Virus record (IMG/VR): IMGVR_UViG_3300014497_000291
Location: 1 to 31,290 of that record
Reading direction: 5' to 3' (one strand)
Origin: a virus
DNA: 31,290 nucleotides
The notes under the pieces are model-generated. The model made no database searches and was not told where the DNA came from. It worked only from the letters and a program-made list of their open reading frames with translations. Positions 20,557 through 27,547 of the stretch are shown in pieces (the first letter of the stretch is position 1; every line of letters begins with the position of its first letter). The translations under genes and the position numbers were made by a program.

Positions 20557-20988
20557 ATGCGTCACACCTTGATTCTTGTTGCCTGCTCGATCGTCGTCCT
20601 TGCAGGTTGTGTCACCAAGCCGCCGCGGCCTGACCAGCTGCGTCAGCCACCCGCCGACCGGCTCCTAGCCTTCCAGTCGCCCGCGGACGGGGACTCTCGC
20701 ATCGTCGTCACCCGCGACGTGGGCATGCAAGGCAGCGCCTGCTTCGGCGCCGTCTTCATTGATGGCAAGGTCGTGGCCAAGCTTGCCACCGGCGAGCGGG
20801 CTACGTTCCACGTACCTAGCGGCGAACATATCGTCGGCACCTGGAACACCGGCTCCGGCCTTTGCGGCTATCGAGAGGGCAAGGACCGCCGGGAAACGTC
20901 GACCGTGCTGAAGGCTGGCGATGAGAAGCGGTTCCGGATCACGATCAACCCCAATTCCGGCGTCGAGATCAGCCCGACGACCCTGTAA
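20557..20988 (+). CDS. Lipoprotein, DUF2846-like
   Basis: 143 residues from ATG at 20557, with GGGGA upstream. The signal peptide MRHTLILVACSIVVL is followed by lipobox LAGC. The mature part, with SRIVVTRD, the pattern FIDGKVVAKLATGE and HVPSGEHIVG, resembles DUF2846-type lipoproteins. It is probably anchored in the outer membrane or facing the periplasm. It stands alone between two terminators, so it likely has its own promoter and may be expressed in the lysogen. Confidence 0.78.
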   Translation: MRHTLILVACSIVVLAGCVTKPPRPDQLRQPPADRLLAFQSPADGDSRIVVTRDVGMQGSACFGAVFIDGKVVAKLATGERATFHVPSGEHIVGTWNTGSGLCGYREGKDRRETSTVLKAGDEKRFRITINPNSGVEISPTTL

Positions 20989-21003
20989 CGGCCCGCTTCC
21001 CTA

Positions 21004-21022
21004 CCCGCTCCGGTGGGCTTTT
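21004..21022 (+). terminator. Intrinsic terminator after the lipoprotein gene
   Basis: CCCGC-TCCG-GTGGG then CTTTT: a 5-bp stem with one G-U pair and a short U-run. It closely resembles the 20498 terminator (GCTCCGG(C/T)GGGCTTTT). Confidence 0.68.
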
Positions 21023-21029
21023 CCGTACC

Positions 21030-21104
21030 ATGAGCGATCCATTATCCGCAGGGGGAGCGGACCCAGATGTCGCCGAAACGCTGTGTAAGCAGCGAGGAAT
21101 GTAG
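21030..21104 (+). CDS. Possible 24-residue ORF in a mini transcription unit
   Basis: ATG at 21030 opens a 24-residue frame starting MSDPLSAGGADPDVAETLCK. A competing 20-residue frame starts at 21067 with GGGGGAG upstream. Both lie between two intrinsic terminators. It may instead be a short noncoding RNA. No recognisable product. Confidence 0.25.
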   Translation: MSDPLSAGGADPDVAETLCKQRGM

Positions 21105-21127
21105 CTTGGGAAGACCCGCGACGACTT

Positions 21128-21149
21128 AGCCCGCCTTGGCGGGCTTTTC
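21128..21149 (+). terminator. Intrinsic terminator upstream of the accessory operon
   Basis: AGCCCGC-CTTG-GCGGGCT followed by TTTCTTCT: a perfect 7-bp stem with a U-rich tail. It insulates the accessory/integration operon from upstream transcription. Confidence 0.88.
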
Positions 21150-21167
21150 TTCTCCTGAAAGAATTTC

Positions 21168-21207
21168 GACAACTGTAGTTGACTATCAGCAGACAACTAT
21201 GGTTTAC
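21168..21207 (+). promoter_or_regulatory. Second repressor operator pair with candidate promoter
   Basis: GACAAC-TGTA-GTTGAC (21168-21183) and GACAAC-TATG-GTTTAC (21192-21207) have centres 24 bp apart, the same spacing and half-sites as the immunity region. A -35 TTGACT (21179-21184) and a -10 TTTACT (21203-21208) with an 18-bp spacer lie inside the two sites, so repressor binding would block them. Confidence 0.75.
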
Positions 21208-21243
21208 TTCTTCCACGCCACCACACGGCGATGGGAGAGGATC

Positions 21244-21687
21244 ATGGGCACCAACGAATCGAGTTACCTGACGATCGATAGGTTTCGTCAGACCGTGACG
21301 GTTTATCCGGACCAGCGCATCGAGGTGAGCTCGACCGGCTCGGTCAGCACCACCGAAGAGCTTCGCGACCCGGCATCTGACCTCGTCGGCGTCTACGTGA
21401 CCGTCGGCCCCCTTTCCATGGCGATCTCGACGGAAGAGGCTCTTCAGTTTGCCGCGGCCCTGACCGAAGCGGCGCTCTTCTACCGCGAGAAGAAGGTCGC
21501 AGCGCTGGAGCACTACGAGGCCATGGCTCGTGAAGCGCAACAGCTGCACGTTACAGCACCTGGCCGGAACGTTGCATGCTGCGATTGCGATGGGACTGGT
21601 CGCGGCGGCTCAAACACGACCGATGGCAGCCCCTACGATGACTGCTGCGCCTGCTCTGGATCGGGTGTCGCGAGGGCCGTGGCATGA
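21244..21687 (+). CDS. Zinc-finger hypothetical, first gene of the accessory operon
   Basis: 147 residues from ATG at 21244, with GAGAGG upstream; an earlier ATG at 21199 lies inside an operator. The N-terminal part is beta-rich (LTIDRFRQTVTVYPDQRIEV), followed by helices (ALQFAAALTEAALFYREKK). The C-terminus has paired DnaJ-type knuckles CCDCDGTGRGG and CCACSGSG, a zinc-binding arrangement. The function is unknown. As the first gene after the operator-controlled promoter it would be made on induction or infection. Confidence 0.78.
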   Translation: MGTNESSYLTIDRFRQTVTVYPDQRIEVSSTGSVSTTEELRDPASDLVGVYVTVGPLSMAISTEEALQFAAALTEAALFYREKKVAALEHYEAMAREAQQLHVTAPGRNVACCDCDGTGRGGSNTTDGSPYDDCCACSGSGVARAVA

Positions 21688-21914
21688 ACGCCCGCCTCGT
21701 CTTCACCATCGCCTTCTGCCTTGCTGCCTTCGGCTGCGCCACGCCGCTCTTCCCCGAGAAGACCCAGCGCGAGCGGGACATCGAGCAGTGCACCTACGGC
21801 ACGGTCGTCCCCCACAACATCCGGCAGCGGGATCGCGCCCACTACATCCAGCACGTCGTCGTTCCGGCCTGCCTGCGCGCCAAGGGCTACACCGACGTGG
21901 AGGGTGCCCGATGA
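21684..21914 (+). CDS. Small lipoprotein
   Basis: 76 residues. Signal peptide MNARLVFTIAFCLAAF with lipobox AFGC; mature part of about 57 residues with Cys in EQCTYG and VPACLRAKGY. This looks like small lipoproteins of Xanthomonad prophages with a possible disulfide. ATGA overlaps with both neighbours. A role in cell-surface change or exclusion is only a guess. Confidence 0.75.
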   Translation: MNARLVFTIAFCLAAFGCATPLFPEKTQRERDIEQCTYGTVVPHNIRQRDRAHYIQHVVVPACLRAKGYTDVEGAR

Positions 21915-22228
21915 GCACCGAGACGCAGAAGGTGACGAACACCAAAGTGCTCGCGTTCCCCGAAACAACCGATTACAGGGCACTCCATCAGGCGGAGAAG
22001 ACGCGTCGACTGCCGGATGGCCGCTTTGCCTGTGTGGCGGCCCTCTACTTCCAAGGCCAGCGCGGAGCCTATGTCACGGTTATTGCCGAAACGCGTGCCC
22101 GGGCCATCCGAACCGCCTCCGACTACCTCAACTGCGGTCAGCAAGCGTTGACTGATCCGCTATATGCCGCTCGGATGCGCAACGTCGCTGAGCGGTCCGA
22201 AGCCCGCCTTCGCGCGATGGGAGGCTGA
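21911..22228 (+). CDS. Hypothetical phage protein
   Basis: 105 residues starting MSTETQKVTNTKVLAFPETT. A central FACVAALYFQGQRGAYVTVI suggests beta strands; ETRARAIRTASDYLNCG and ARMRNVAERSEARL are helical. No family is recognised. The start overlaps the lipoprotein stop by 4 nt. Confidence 0.68.
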   Translation: MSTETQKVTNTKVLAFPETTDYRALHQAEKTRRLPDGRFACVAALYFQGQRGAYVTVIAETRARAIRTASDYLNCGQQALTDPLYAARMRNVAERSEARLRAMGG

Positions 22229-22231
22229 CTC

Positions 22232-22360
22232 ATGAAGCTCCGCATCCATAGGTACGGGGGCCGAAAGTCGCTTCGGGTCGTGCGCGGCGATGGCGCCATC
22301 TTCATCGACTGGCAGCGCTATGCGCTCGAGATCCGCTGGAGGGAGCCCAAGCCGCTATGA
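22232..22360 (+). CDS. 42-residue basic hypothetical protein
   Basis: Encodes 42 residues beginning MKLRIHRYGGRKSLRVVRGD with a Trp-rich second half (IDWQRYALEIRWRE). Good ribosome site GGGAGG 7 nt before the ATG, and the stop overlaps the next start (ATGA). Too short for family recognition; highly basic and beta-like. Confidence 0.65.
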   Translation: MKLRIHRYGGRKSLRVVRGDGAIFIDWQRYALEIRWREPKPL

Positions 22361-22572
22361 GCACACTCAACGTCCGCCAGCAGCGCGCCCTGCGCTACGC
22401 CGTGATGAAAGCCGAGGGCGATCGCGATCTGCGCGCGGCTGAGTTGCTTCGTCATGCCCATTCGTCTACGCCGAGCCTGCAGCGCTTCTTCGAAAGCCCC
22501 CACGGTGTCGTGCTGATGCTGGTCGTCGGGCTTGCCATCTTCGCGCTGTTCGCCCCCGTGGGGTCCTTCTGA
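22357..22572 (+). CDS. Small membrane protein
   Basis: 71 residues. The N-terminal two thirds are helical and basic (NVRQQRALRYAVMKAEGDRD). One C-terminal membrane segment, VVLMLVVGLAIFALFAPVG, ends at the stop. A tail-anchored arrangement is likely. It shares TGATG with the next gene, also a small membrane protein, so the two may act together. Confidence 0.7.
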   Translation: MSTLNVRQQRALRYAVMKAEGDRDLRAAELLRHAHSSTPSLQRFFESPHGVVLMLVVGLAIFALFAPVGSF

Positions 22573-22697
22573 TGCGCCGCCTGATCGCCTGGTGGATGTC
22601 GGCGCCGTGGGACGAGCGCGAGGCCGTGATCTTCGTCCTCGGTATCTGGACCCTGGGCGCGCTCGTCTGGCTGATCGATCCCGCTTCCCACCACTGA
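22572..22697 (+). CDS. 41-residue membrane protein
   Basis: 41 residues starting MRRLIAWWMSAPWDEREAV, then one membrane helix (IFVLGIWTLGALVWLI) and a short His-ending tail. Coupled to the preceding membrane protein by TGATG. It is followed by 350 nt without a convincing gene, so it closes this part of the operon. Function unknown. Confidence 0.65.
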   Translation: MRRLIAWWMSAPWDEREAVIFVLGIWTLGALVWLIDPASHH

Positions 22698-22793
22698 ACG
22701 CACCGCGCCTTCCCCTCCCTCCCCCGGAGGTGTGGCGCGTACCGACGCCGGCGGTCGATGCACCGGCACCTACAACTTAGGACTGGATGACTT

Positions 22794-22837
22794 CGCGTGA
22801 TTCAAGACGGTCCTCATAAATGTCCACGAATCACGCG
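22794..22837. repeat. Inverted repeat, 10-bp arms
   Basis: CGCGTGATTC (22794-22803) and GAATCACGCG (22828-22837), a perfect dyad with a 24-nt spacer. It could form a hairpin in RNA of either strand. Confidence 0.7.
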
Positions 22838-22888
22838 TCTGCTGGCTGAGCCTAACCAGCCTCGCCGCCCTGTCGAGTAGCACAAGGC

Positions 22889-23007
22889 ACAGATCTGGCC
22901 GTTCGGATGTGTGCGCTTACCCCGGAGCGCGAGTGCCGGGATTCCGAAATGTGTCTTTCGTGTTTGGGCCAGAGGTGTAGCGGCCTCTACCGAGCGGCCA
23001 GATCTGT
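22889..23007. repeat. Inverted repeat, 13-bp arms with GATC
   Basis: ACAGATCTGGCCG (22889-22901) and CGGCCAGATCTGT (22995-23007) are perfect inverted copies with a 93-nt spacer. Each arm contains AGATCT and hence a GATC site. Confidence 0.7.
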
Positions 23008-23048
23008 CCACCTTCAACAGCGCCGGCCTCGCCGGCAAAGGATTTCCC

Positions 23049-23480
23049 ATGGGCTACAACACGAAGTTCTCTGGCGTGCTGACGTTCGTCGACGTACCGA
23101 CCGTCTACCAGCTCGCAAAGCTCAACACCTTCCTTGGCCAAGACTGCCGCGACCATCCGGAATGGAACGCCGGACCCTATGCCTCGTACATCGACCTGGT
23201 CGTTACGAGCGACTACACCGGCCTCGAGTGGGACACGGCAACAGAGAAGACCTACGGCCTCGTCGACTCGGTGAATGTTGTCATTCGTGAGATGCGTAAG
23301 GAATGGCCGAACTTCGGTCTGTCCGGCACGCTCGTCGCACAGGGCGAGGATTTTGACGATCGGTGGGCGCTCGTCATCGGTGACGATGGCTTCGCGACCA
23401 AGCAGCCTCTCGCATTTTCCGGCACGGCCGTAACGTGCCCGCACTGCAAGAAGAATTTCTCCGTCGAGTCCGTGGGCTGA
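23049..23480 (+). CDS. Conserved phage protein with zinc-finger tail
   Basis: 143 residues from ATG at 23049, with AAAGGA upstream. It starts MGYNTKFSGVLTFVDVP and contains QLAKLNTFLGQDCRDHPEW, YIDLVVTSDYTGLEWD and EKTYGLVD. The C-terminus carries VTCPHCKKNF, half of a zinc ribbon. I recognise this pattern from widely distributed phage proteins of unknown function. The frame extends upstream without a good start. Confidence 0.8.
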   Translation: MGYNTKFSGVLTFVDVPTVYQLAKLNTFLGQDCRDHPEWNAGPYASYIDLVVTSDYTGLEWDTATEKTYGLVDSVNVVIREMRKEWPNFGLSGTLVAQGEDFDDRWALVIGDDGFATKQPLAFSGTAVTCPHCKKNFSVESVG

Positions 23481-23488
23481 TCGCAGCC

Positions 23489-23695
23489 ATGCCGCGCACC
23501 CCCGACATGCTCACCGGCTGGTTCGACAACCAGACCACCAGGCATCGCGAGTACTGGGACAACGGCGTCAAGGGTCGCCACGCCCACCGCTCCGCCATCT
23601 GCCCGCACAGCGTGCACCCCGAACTGCGTCCCGAGTGGGGCAGCAATCCCGACCTCCCGCATAACGCCAACGCCTCCAAGGAATCCGCAGCGTGA
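23489..23695 (+). CDS. Small hypothetical phage protein
   Basis: 68 residues from ATG at 23489 (MPRTPDMLTGWFDNQTTRHR). His-rich middle GRHAHRSAICPHSVHPEL. The ribosome site is weak and an in-frame ATG at 23435 overlaps the previous gene, so the start is uncertain. The stop overlaps the methyltransferase GTG (GTGA). Unknown function. Confidence 0.65.
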   Translation: MPRTPDMLTGWFDNQTTRHREYWDNGVKGRHAHRSAICPHSVHPELRPEWGSNPDLPHNANASKESAA

Positions 23696-24555
23696 CCGTG
23701 ACCAAGCCCGCCCTGCGATACCACGGCGCCAAGTTCCGGCTGGCCAGCTGGATTCTCAGCTTCTTCCCGCCGCACCGTTGCTACGTCGAGCCATTCGGCG
23801 GCGCGGCCGGCGTGCTACTCCAGAAGCCGCGCTCCTACGCCGAGGTCTACAACGACCTGGACGGCGACGTGGTCAACTTCTTCGCGATCGTCCGGAACCC
23901 AACGACGCGAGCCGCGCTGGTCGAAGCGTGCGCCATGACGCCGTATGCCCGGGAAGAGTTCGATGGAGCTTGGCAACCGACCGGGGACCCCATTGAGCGC
24001 GCGCGACGACTCGTGATCCGGGCGCAGATGGGCTTTGGTTCCGCGGGCGCCAGCAAAGGGACCACAGGCTTCCGAATCGACACCGCCCGCGCCTACGGAA
24101 CGGCGCAACAATTGTGGGCCGAGTACCCCGCATCGATCGCCCCGGTCGGCGAACGTTTTACTGGGGTGCTTATCGAGAACCGACCGGCCATCGAGGTCAT
24201 GCGCCAGCACGATGCCGGCGAGACCCTGCACTTCATCGACCCGCCCTACCTGCATTCCACGCGTGTCATGCAGAAGGGGAAAACCGGCTACTACCGCCAT
24301 GAAATGACCGAGGTCGATCACGCCGAACTGCTGGCCGCGATCCTCGAGCTGGAAGGCATGGTCGTCATTAGCGGCTATCGCTCGGACCTCTACGACCAGG
24401 CGCTCGCTGGGTGGACCCGTCACGAGACTGGATCGAGGATCAGCGCCGGTCGCGGCACCGCTGTGCGCACAGAGATTGTCTGGGTCAACAGCGCCTGTCG
24501 CGACGCGCTCGAGGGGCGCGCCGACGGCCTTTTCGCAAAGGAAGCCACCGCATGA
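23692..24555 (+). CDS. D12-class N6-adenine DNA methyltransferase
   Basis: 287 residues from a GTG start. Motif YVEPFGGAAG (SAM binding, residues about 31-40), EVYNDLDGDVVNFF and catalytic DPPY (183-186) are all present, as in Dam-like D12-class enzymes. It transfers methyl from SAM to adenine in a short target. The target cannot be told from sequence; GATC is common in this class. No restriction gene is adjacent, so it is an orphan enzyme that may protect phage DNA or alter regulation. Confidence 0.93.
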   Translation: MTVTKPALRYHGAKFRLASWILSFFPPHRCYVEPFGGAAGVLLQKPRSYAEVYNDLDGDVVNFFAIVRNPTTRAALVEACAMTPYAREEFDGAWQPTGDPIERARRLVIRAQMGFGSAGASKGTTGFRIDTARAYGTAQQLWAEYPASIAPVGERFTGVLIENRPAIEVMRQHDAGETLHFIDPPYLHSTRVMQKGKTGYYRHEMTEVDHAELLAAILELEGMVVISGYRSDLYDQALAGWTRHETGSRISAGRGTAVRTEIVWVNSACRDALEGRADGLFAKEATA

Positions 24556-25127
24556 CCACCTCCACCATCACCCCCGCCGAGTTCGAGAAAGCCCTCCGCC
24601 TGGCCTGTGTTCAGTGTGCGGCCCGCGGCGCCCTGCACCCCACGATCAACCCCTTCACGCATGGCGACGAGTTCGCCGTTCGCTACGGGCCATTCCTGGT
24701 CGATATCGCGAAGCTGGTCGGACTGACCATTCCTCAGACCAGGCGCCAGATGAAGAAGCTGCAGGACGACGGGCGCGTGCTGCGCGATGACGTCGCTGGC
24801 GGGCGGACGCGCTGGTGGTTGGCCGGACTGTCCGCCGAGCTTCGCCCAACGCCGCTCCCCGTCGCGGCGCCAGTGGTGCACGCCACGCCCTCGCCAGCGA
24901 CAGCCCGTCAAGGTGTGACGAATGTGCACGCGGTGCCCGTACGCGAGCCCTGGTGGAAAGTTCTGGGCGTTGCCCGTGACTGCTCGACCAGCGAGGTGCG
25001 CCAGGCTTTCAAGGACTGCATGGACGGCGTGCCGGAATACGACCTCGACGCGGAGCAGCAGCGCCAGCGCATCCGCGACGCCTACAACGCCCGTCTCACT
25101 GAAGACGGTATTTCGGAGTACGAGTGA
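24552..25127 (+). CDS. Winged-helix and J-like domain protein
   Basis: 191 residues. Residues 1 to about 95 suggest a winged-helix domain (FLVDIAKLVGLTIPQTRRQM then DDGRVLRDD). A Pro/Ala-rich linker follows, then PWWKVLGVARDCSTSEVRQA and a helical end, resembling a J-domain. The HPD tripeptide needed to stimulate DnaK is absent where expected. It may bind DNA and act as a degenerate J-protein. Starts in the methyltransferase stop (ATGA). Confidence 0.65.
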   Translation: MTTSTITPAEFEKALRLACVQCAARGALHPTINPFTHGDEFAVRYGPFLVDIAKLVGLTIPQTRRQMKKLQDDGRVLRDDVAGGRTRWWLAGLSAELRPTPLPVAAPVVHATPSPATARQGVTNVHAVPVREPWWKVLGVARDCSTSEVRQAFKDCMDGVPEYDLDAEQQRQRIRDAYNARLTEDGISEYE

Positions 25128-25129
25128 CC

Positions 25130-25420
25130 ATGAGCAACGAAACCAACGATAACCCACGCTTCTTCTGGTTCGGCGAGAGCACCGAGATATGCGCCGCGAA
25201 GGACTTCGAGCAGGCTCTCGAATTCAGCTGCTACGAGTTCGACGAGGACGAGCCGCGCGACGACCAGTGGGGCGAGCTGCCGGCCGACTACACGCTCTCC
25301 ATGATGGAAACCGACGAGAACGAGCGGCCGATCAAGGATGAGCCCACCACGCAGACCCTGCTGGAGTGGTACAGGGCCGAGCCAGGCATGCCGCAGATCA
25401 TGTGCTCGGCCTACAACTGA
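25130..25420 (+). CDS. Acidic hypothetical protein
   Basis: 96 residues from ATG at 25130 (an in-frame GTG lies two codons upstream). Strongly acidic, with EFDEDEPRDDQWGELPADY and METDENERPIKDE. No family is recognised. Many small acidic phage proteins mimic DNA to block host nucleases or regulators, but nothing beyond charge supports that here. Confidence 0.68.
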   Translation: MSNETNDNPRFFWFGESTEICAAKDFEQALEFSCYEFDEDEPRDDQWGELPADYTLSMMETDENERPIKDEPTTQTLLEWYRAEPGMPQIMCSAYN

Positions 25421-25430
25421 GGGCCTGACC

Positions 25431-25595
25431 ATGGACCAGCCCATCCGCCCCATTGCGATCGCCCGCGATGGCCAGGTGCGCGTGTTCGTCGGCTCCGCGT
25501 GGCAGTGCATGGACATTGCCGCGGCCGAAACTCTCTATTCCCAACTCGCCCGGGCCATCGAGCAGGCGAAGCAGCAGGAGGCCGTAAAGCCATGA
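25431..25595 (+). CDS. 54-residue hypothetical protein
   Basis: Starts MDQPIRPIAIARDGQVRVFV with a beta-like first half and a helical, Gln/Ala-rich second half (LARAIEQAKQQEAV). GAGG lies upstream. The stop overlaps the next ATG. Unrecognised. Confidence 0.65.
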   Translation: MDQPIRPIAIARDGQVRVFVGSAWQCMDIAAAETLYSQLARAIEQAKQQEAVKP

Positions 25596-25828
25596 CGACC
25601 GAATTCAACGACCACGCGTTGCGCCTGAAGGGCAAGCTGCCGATCCAGATTATGTCGTTCGCCGACGGCGGCGAGGGTGATCAGGTATGCGACGACCACG
25701 GCATCGGCGAACTGACCGACAGCGGCCACGGATTCGTCGAGATCGGCATGCACTACGGCGATGAGCGGGTCTATGTGCGGTTCCGGCTCTCCGACCTCAT
25801 TCGCGCTATCAAGGAGCACAACCTGTGA
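25592..25828 (+). CDS. Small hypothetical protein
   Basis: 78 residues starting MTTEFNDHALRLKGKLPIQI. Contains an acidic turn GGEGDQVCDDHG and the C-terminal VYVRFRLSDLIRAIKEHN, a strand-helix pattern. Not recognised. ATGA and GTGA overlaps with both neighbours. Confidence 0.65.
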   Translation: MTTEFNDHALRLKGKLPIQIMSFADGGEGDQVCDDHGIGELTDSGHGFVEIGMHYGDERVYVRFRLSDLIRAIKEHNL

Positions 25829-27087
25829 ACGACGAATCCAGCAAGTACCAGGCGGCCACCGACCAGGATAGCCTCCGAGCGTCGATCTATAACCTGCTGG
25901 CGAACTATCGCCTTCAGAACTGGGTCGATGAGGACGGCGAGAGCGGCTTTCCCCTGGTTGACGCGCTGAGCAATGGCGCTGGCACGATCGCGCCAGGCCT
26001 TGGTGAGATCGAATTCATCGCCGATGCCATTGCGGCCCATCTTGAGGCATCCGGCATGGTGCCTCCTGTCGATGCCTCCCAGCCTGCCGAGCAGCCGATG
26101 GGCGACCTCGACAAGGCCATCCACGCGATCGACGACCTGGTCGCCCTGAATGGCGAAGAACACGACGAGGCTGCGTGGAAGCTCATTCGCGATTGCGTCC
26201 TAGCCTCCCAGCCGAAGGCCGCCACGGATGCGCAGGTGGCGTTCCCTGCGCGGCACGTTGCTGTTCTTCGCCGATATTTGCAGCACTTACAGTCCTCCTC
26301 GCCGACTCAGAGCACACGACCAAGCTGGGCCGAATTGAAGCAAGCGTTGCGAGCCACTGTTGATACGCTCATCCACCCCGCGCCCTCGCAGGCTGTCGGG
26401 TCTCCTGTCTTCGCCTGCACAAAGTGCAGAGACACAAAGCAAGTATGGGAAACCTTCGGGACTGGCCTCGCGGTTAGTTCGAGAAAGGTGCCATGCAACT
26501 GTGCAGAGCAGGCTGTCGCCACGGCTGGGGATGGGGTGACGGAGGAAATAGTAGACGCCGCCATGCTTGCGTGGTCCGGCTACTGGTGCGACTGCAATGA
26601 CGCGAATGCCGCTGGCAACAATCGCGACGCTATGGAAGCGGCCCTCGCCGCCCTCGCCTCGCCTAGCGCACCGCGAGTGGGGGTGCCAATCGAGCAGTCT
26701 GGGGACGTAGTGGCGCATTGCCTGCTTCGTAAAAATGGCCATGGCAAATGGGTCAATGACGCTAAACGGTGGGTGGATGGCGTGCCGGCCGCCGAACTTG
26801 AACGCGATGTGGCAAAGCACCCCGACCTCTATCGCATCAGTTACGCCTATGCCAAACCGCTGCCCACGGGCGGGGTGCCGGACGGTGTGGTGCGTGATGC
26901 CGCACGATATCGGTGGCTGAACTGCCACATTCAAGTCACGGTGAACCATGGTTGCCCTAGCCACCTTGGCTTCGAAATGCGTACCGACGCTGATCGGAAC
27001 CAACCGCACTCGCTCCTTATCGACCAGGCCATAGACATCGCCATGCGCGCCACCGCGCCTGCCCCGGGCAAGGGTGGTGAGGCATGA
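25825..27087 (+). CDS. Mosaic multi-segment phage protein
   Basis: 420 residues from a GTG start overlapping the previous stop. It looks like fused small modules. The N-terminal helical part contains GEIEFIADAIAAHL. The middle has CTKCRDTKQVWETFG and VPCNC, a possible zinc site. Later come MLAWSGYWCDCNDANAAG and a C-terminal VVRDAARYRWLNC module. Such modules occur singly or joined in Ea31/Eaa-like accessory phage proteins. Function unknown. The central part has lower GC than its neighbours, which fits recombination. Confidence 0.7.
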   Translation: MNDESSKYQAATDQDSLRASIYNLLANYRLQNWVDEDGESGFPLVDALSNGAGTIAPGLGEIEFIADAIAAHLEASGMVPPVDASQPAEQPMGDLDKAIHAIDDLVALNGEEHDEAAWKLIRDCVLASQPKAATDAQVAFPARHVAVLRRYLQHLQSSSPTQSTRPSWAELKQALRATVDTLIHPAPSQAVGSPVFACTKCRDTKQVWETFGTGLAVSSRKVPCNCAEQAVATAGDGVTEEIVDAAMLAWSGYWCDCNDANAAGNNRDAMEAALAALASPSAPRVGVPIEQSGDVVAHCLLRKNGHGKWVNDAKRWVDGVPAAELERDVAKHPDLYRISYAYAKPLPTGGVPDGVVRDAARYRWLNCHIQVTVNHGCPSHLGFEMRTDADRNQPHSLLIDQAIDIAMRATAPAPGKGGEA

Positions 27088-27332
27088 GCGCCGTGTCGAA
27101 CCTGCCTAGCCGGAGACTGACTTCTGCGCAGGCCCGCGACCTGCGGGAGCTTGTGCGCAATCCGAAGTTCTACGCGGGGTCGAGCCTCAACAAGACCATG
27201 AAGGCCCTCCAAGCGAACGGCCTCGTTCGACTCGAATGGTTTGAAAGCGCGACGGGCTACTACGGCCGCGATTCCCGGTGGGTCGTTACTGAAGCCGGAA
27301 AGCTCGCCGCCGCGCCGGAGGTGCCAAAGTGA
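27084..27332 (+). CDS. Small winged-helix-like protein
   Basis: 82 residues starting MSAVSNLPSRRLTSAQARDL. TMKALQANGLVRLEWF and GYYGRDSRWVVTEAGKLA fit the helix-wing pattern of small wHTH proteins (a short linear helix, then a beta hairpin and T/E-G-K). A DNA-binding regulator is possible. ATGA/GTGA overlaps with neighbours. Confidence 0.65.
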   Translation: MSAVSNLPSRRLTSAQARDLRELVRNPKFYAGSSLNKTMKALQANGLVRLEWFESATGYYGRDSRWVVTEAGKLAAAPEVPK

Positions 27333-27547
27333 ACGTCCGGATCAAGTCCTTCCGCATCACCGAAGAAGACCTAGCCATCCTTGAGCGTGCCGTTCCCGTC
27401 ATGCACGAAGCCATTTCGAATCTGCCAGCCGTCTATTTCCGTCCCGATGTGCAGGTCGCCATGGAGGAATCCAAGCGAATCTTGAGCGATGTGCGCTGGG
27501 ACAACGGGCTGTTTCTTGAGATCGACGTGAACGTGGGAGGGATGTAA
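27329..27547 (+). CDS. Small hypothetical protein
   Basis: 72 residues from a GTG start overlapping the previous stop (MNVRIKSFRITEEDLAILER). Helical centre and an acidic C-terminus ending VNVGGM. Unrecognised. The next gene shares TAATG with its stop. Confidence 0.62.
   Translation: MNVRIKSFRITEEDLAILERAVPVMHEAISNLPAVYFRPDVQVAMEESKRILSDVRWDNGLFLEIDVNVGGM

Larger units (their letters stand above)
22698..23048. other. Noncoding stretch with two long inverted repeats
   Basis: 351 nt without a supported gene. It holds two strong dyads (listed separately) and additional GC-rich short repeats such as CCCCGG...CCGGG near 22921-22942. Possible structured RNA, promoter region or recombination relic. 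No clear promoter hexamer pair stands out to me. Confidence 0.6.

Noticed and set aside
21199-21243. Upstream ATG extension of the zinc-finger gene
   Set aside because: ATG at 21199 is inside an operator dyad and upstream of the probable RNA start. ATG at 21244 has a proper ribosome site.
22735-22803. Short GTG frame with GGAGGT directly before it
   Set aside because: The ribosome site abuts the start with no spacing and the product has no features.
22814-23050. Minus-strand 78-codon ORF in the inverted-repeat island
   Set aside because: It is antisense to the flow of the operon, has no ribosome site and its composition is unconvincing. It mainly reflects the inverted repeats.
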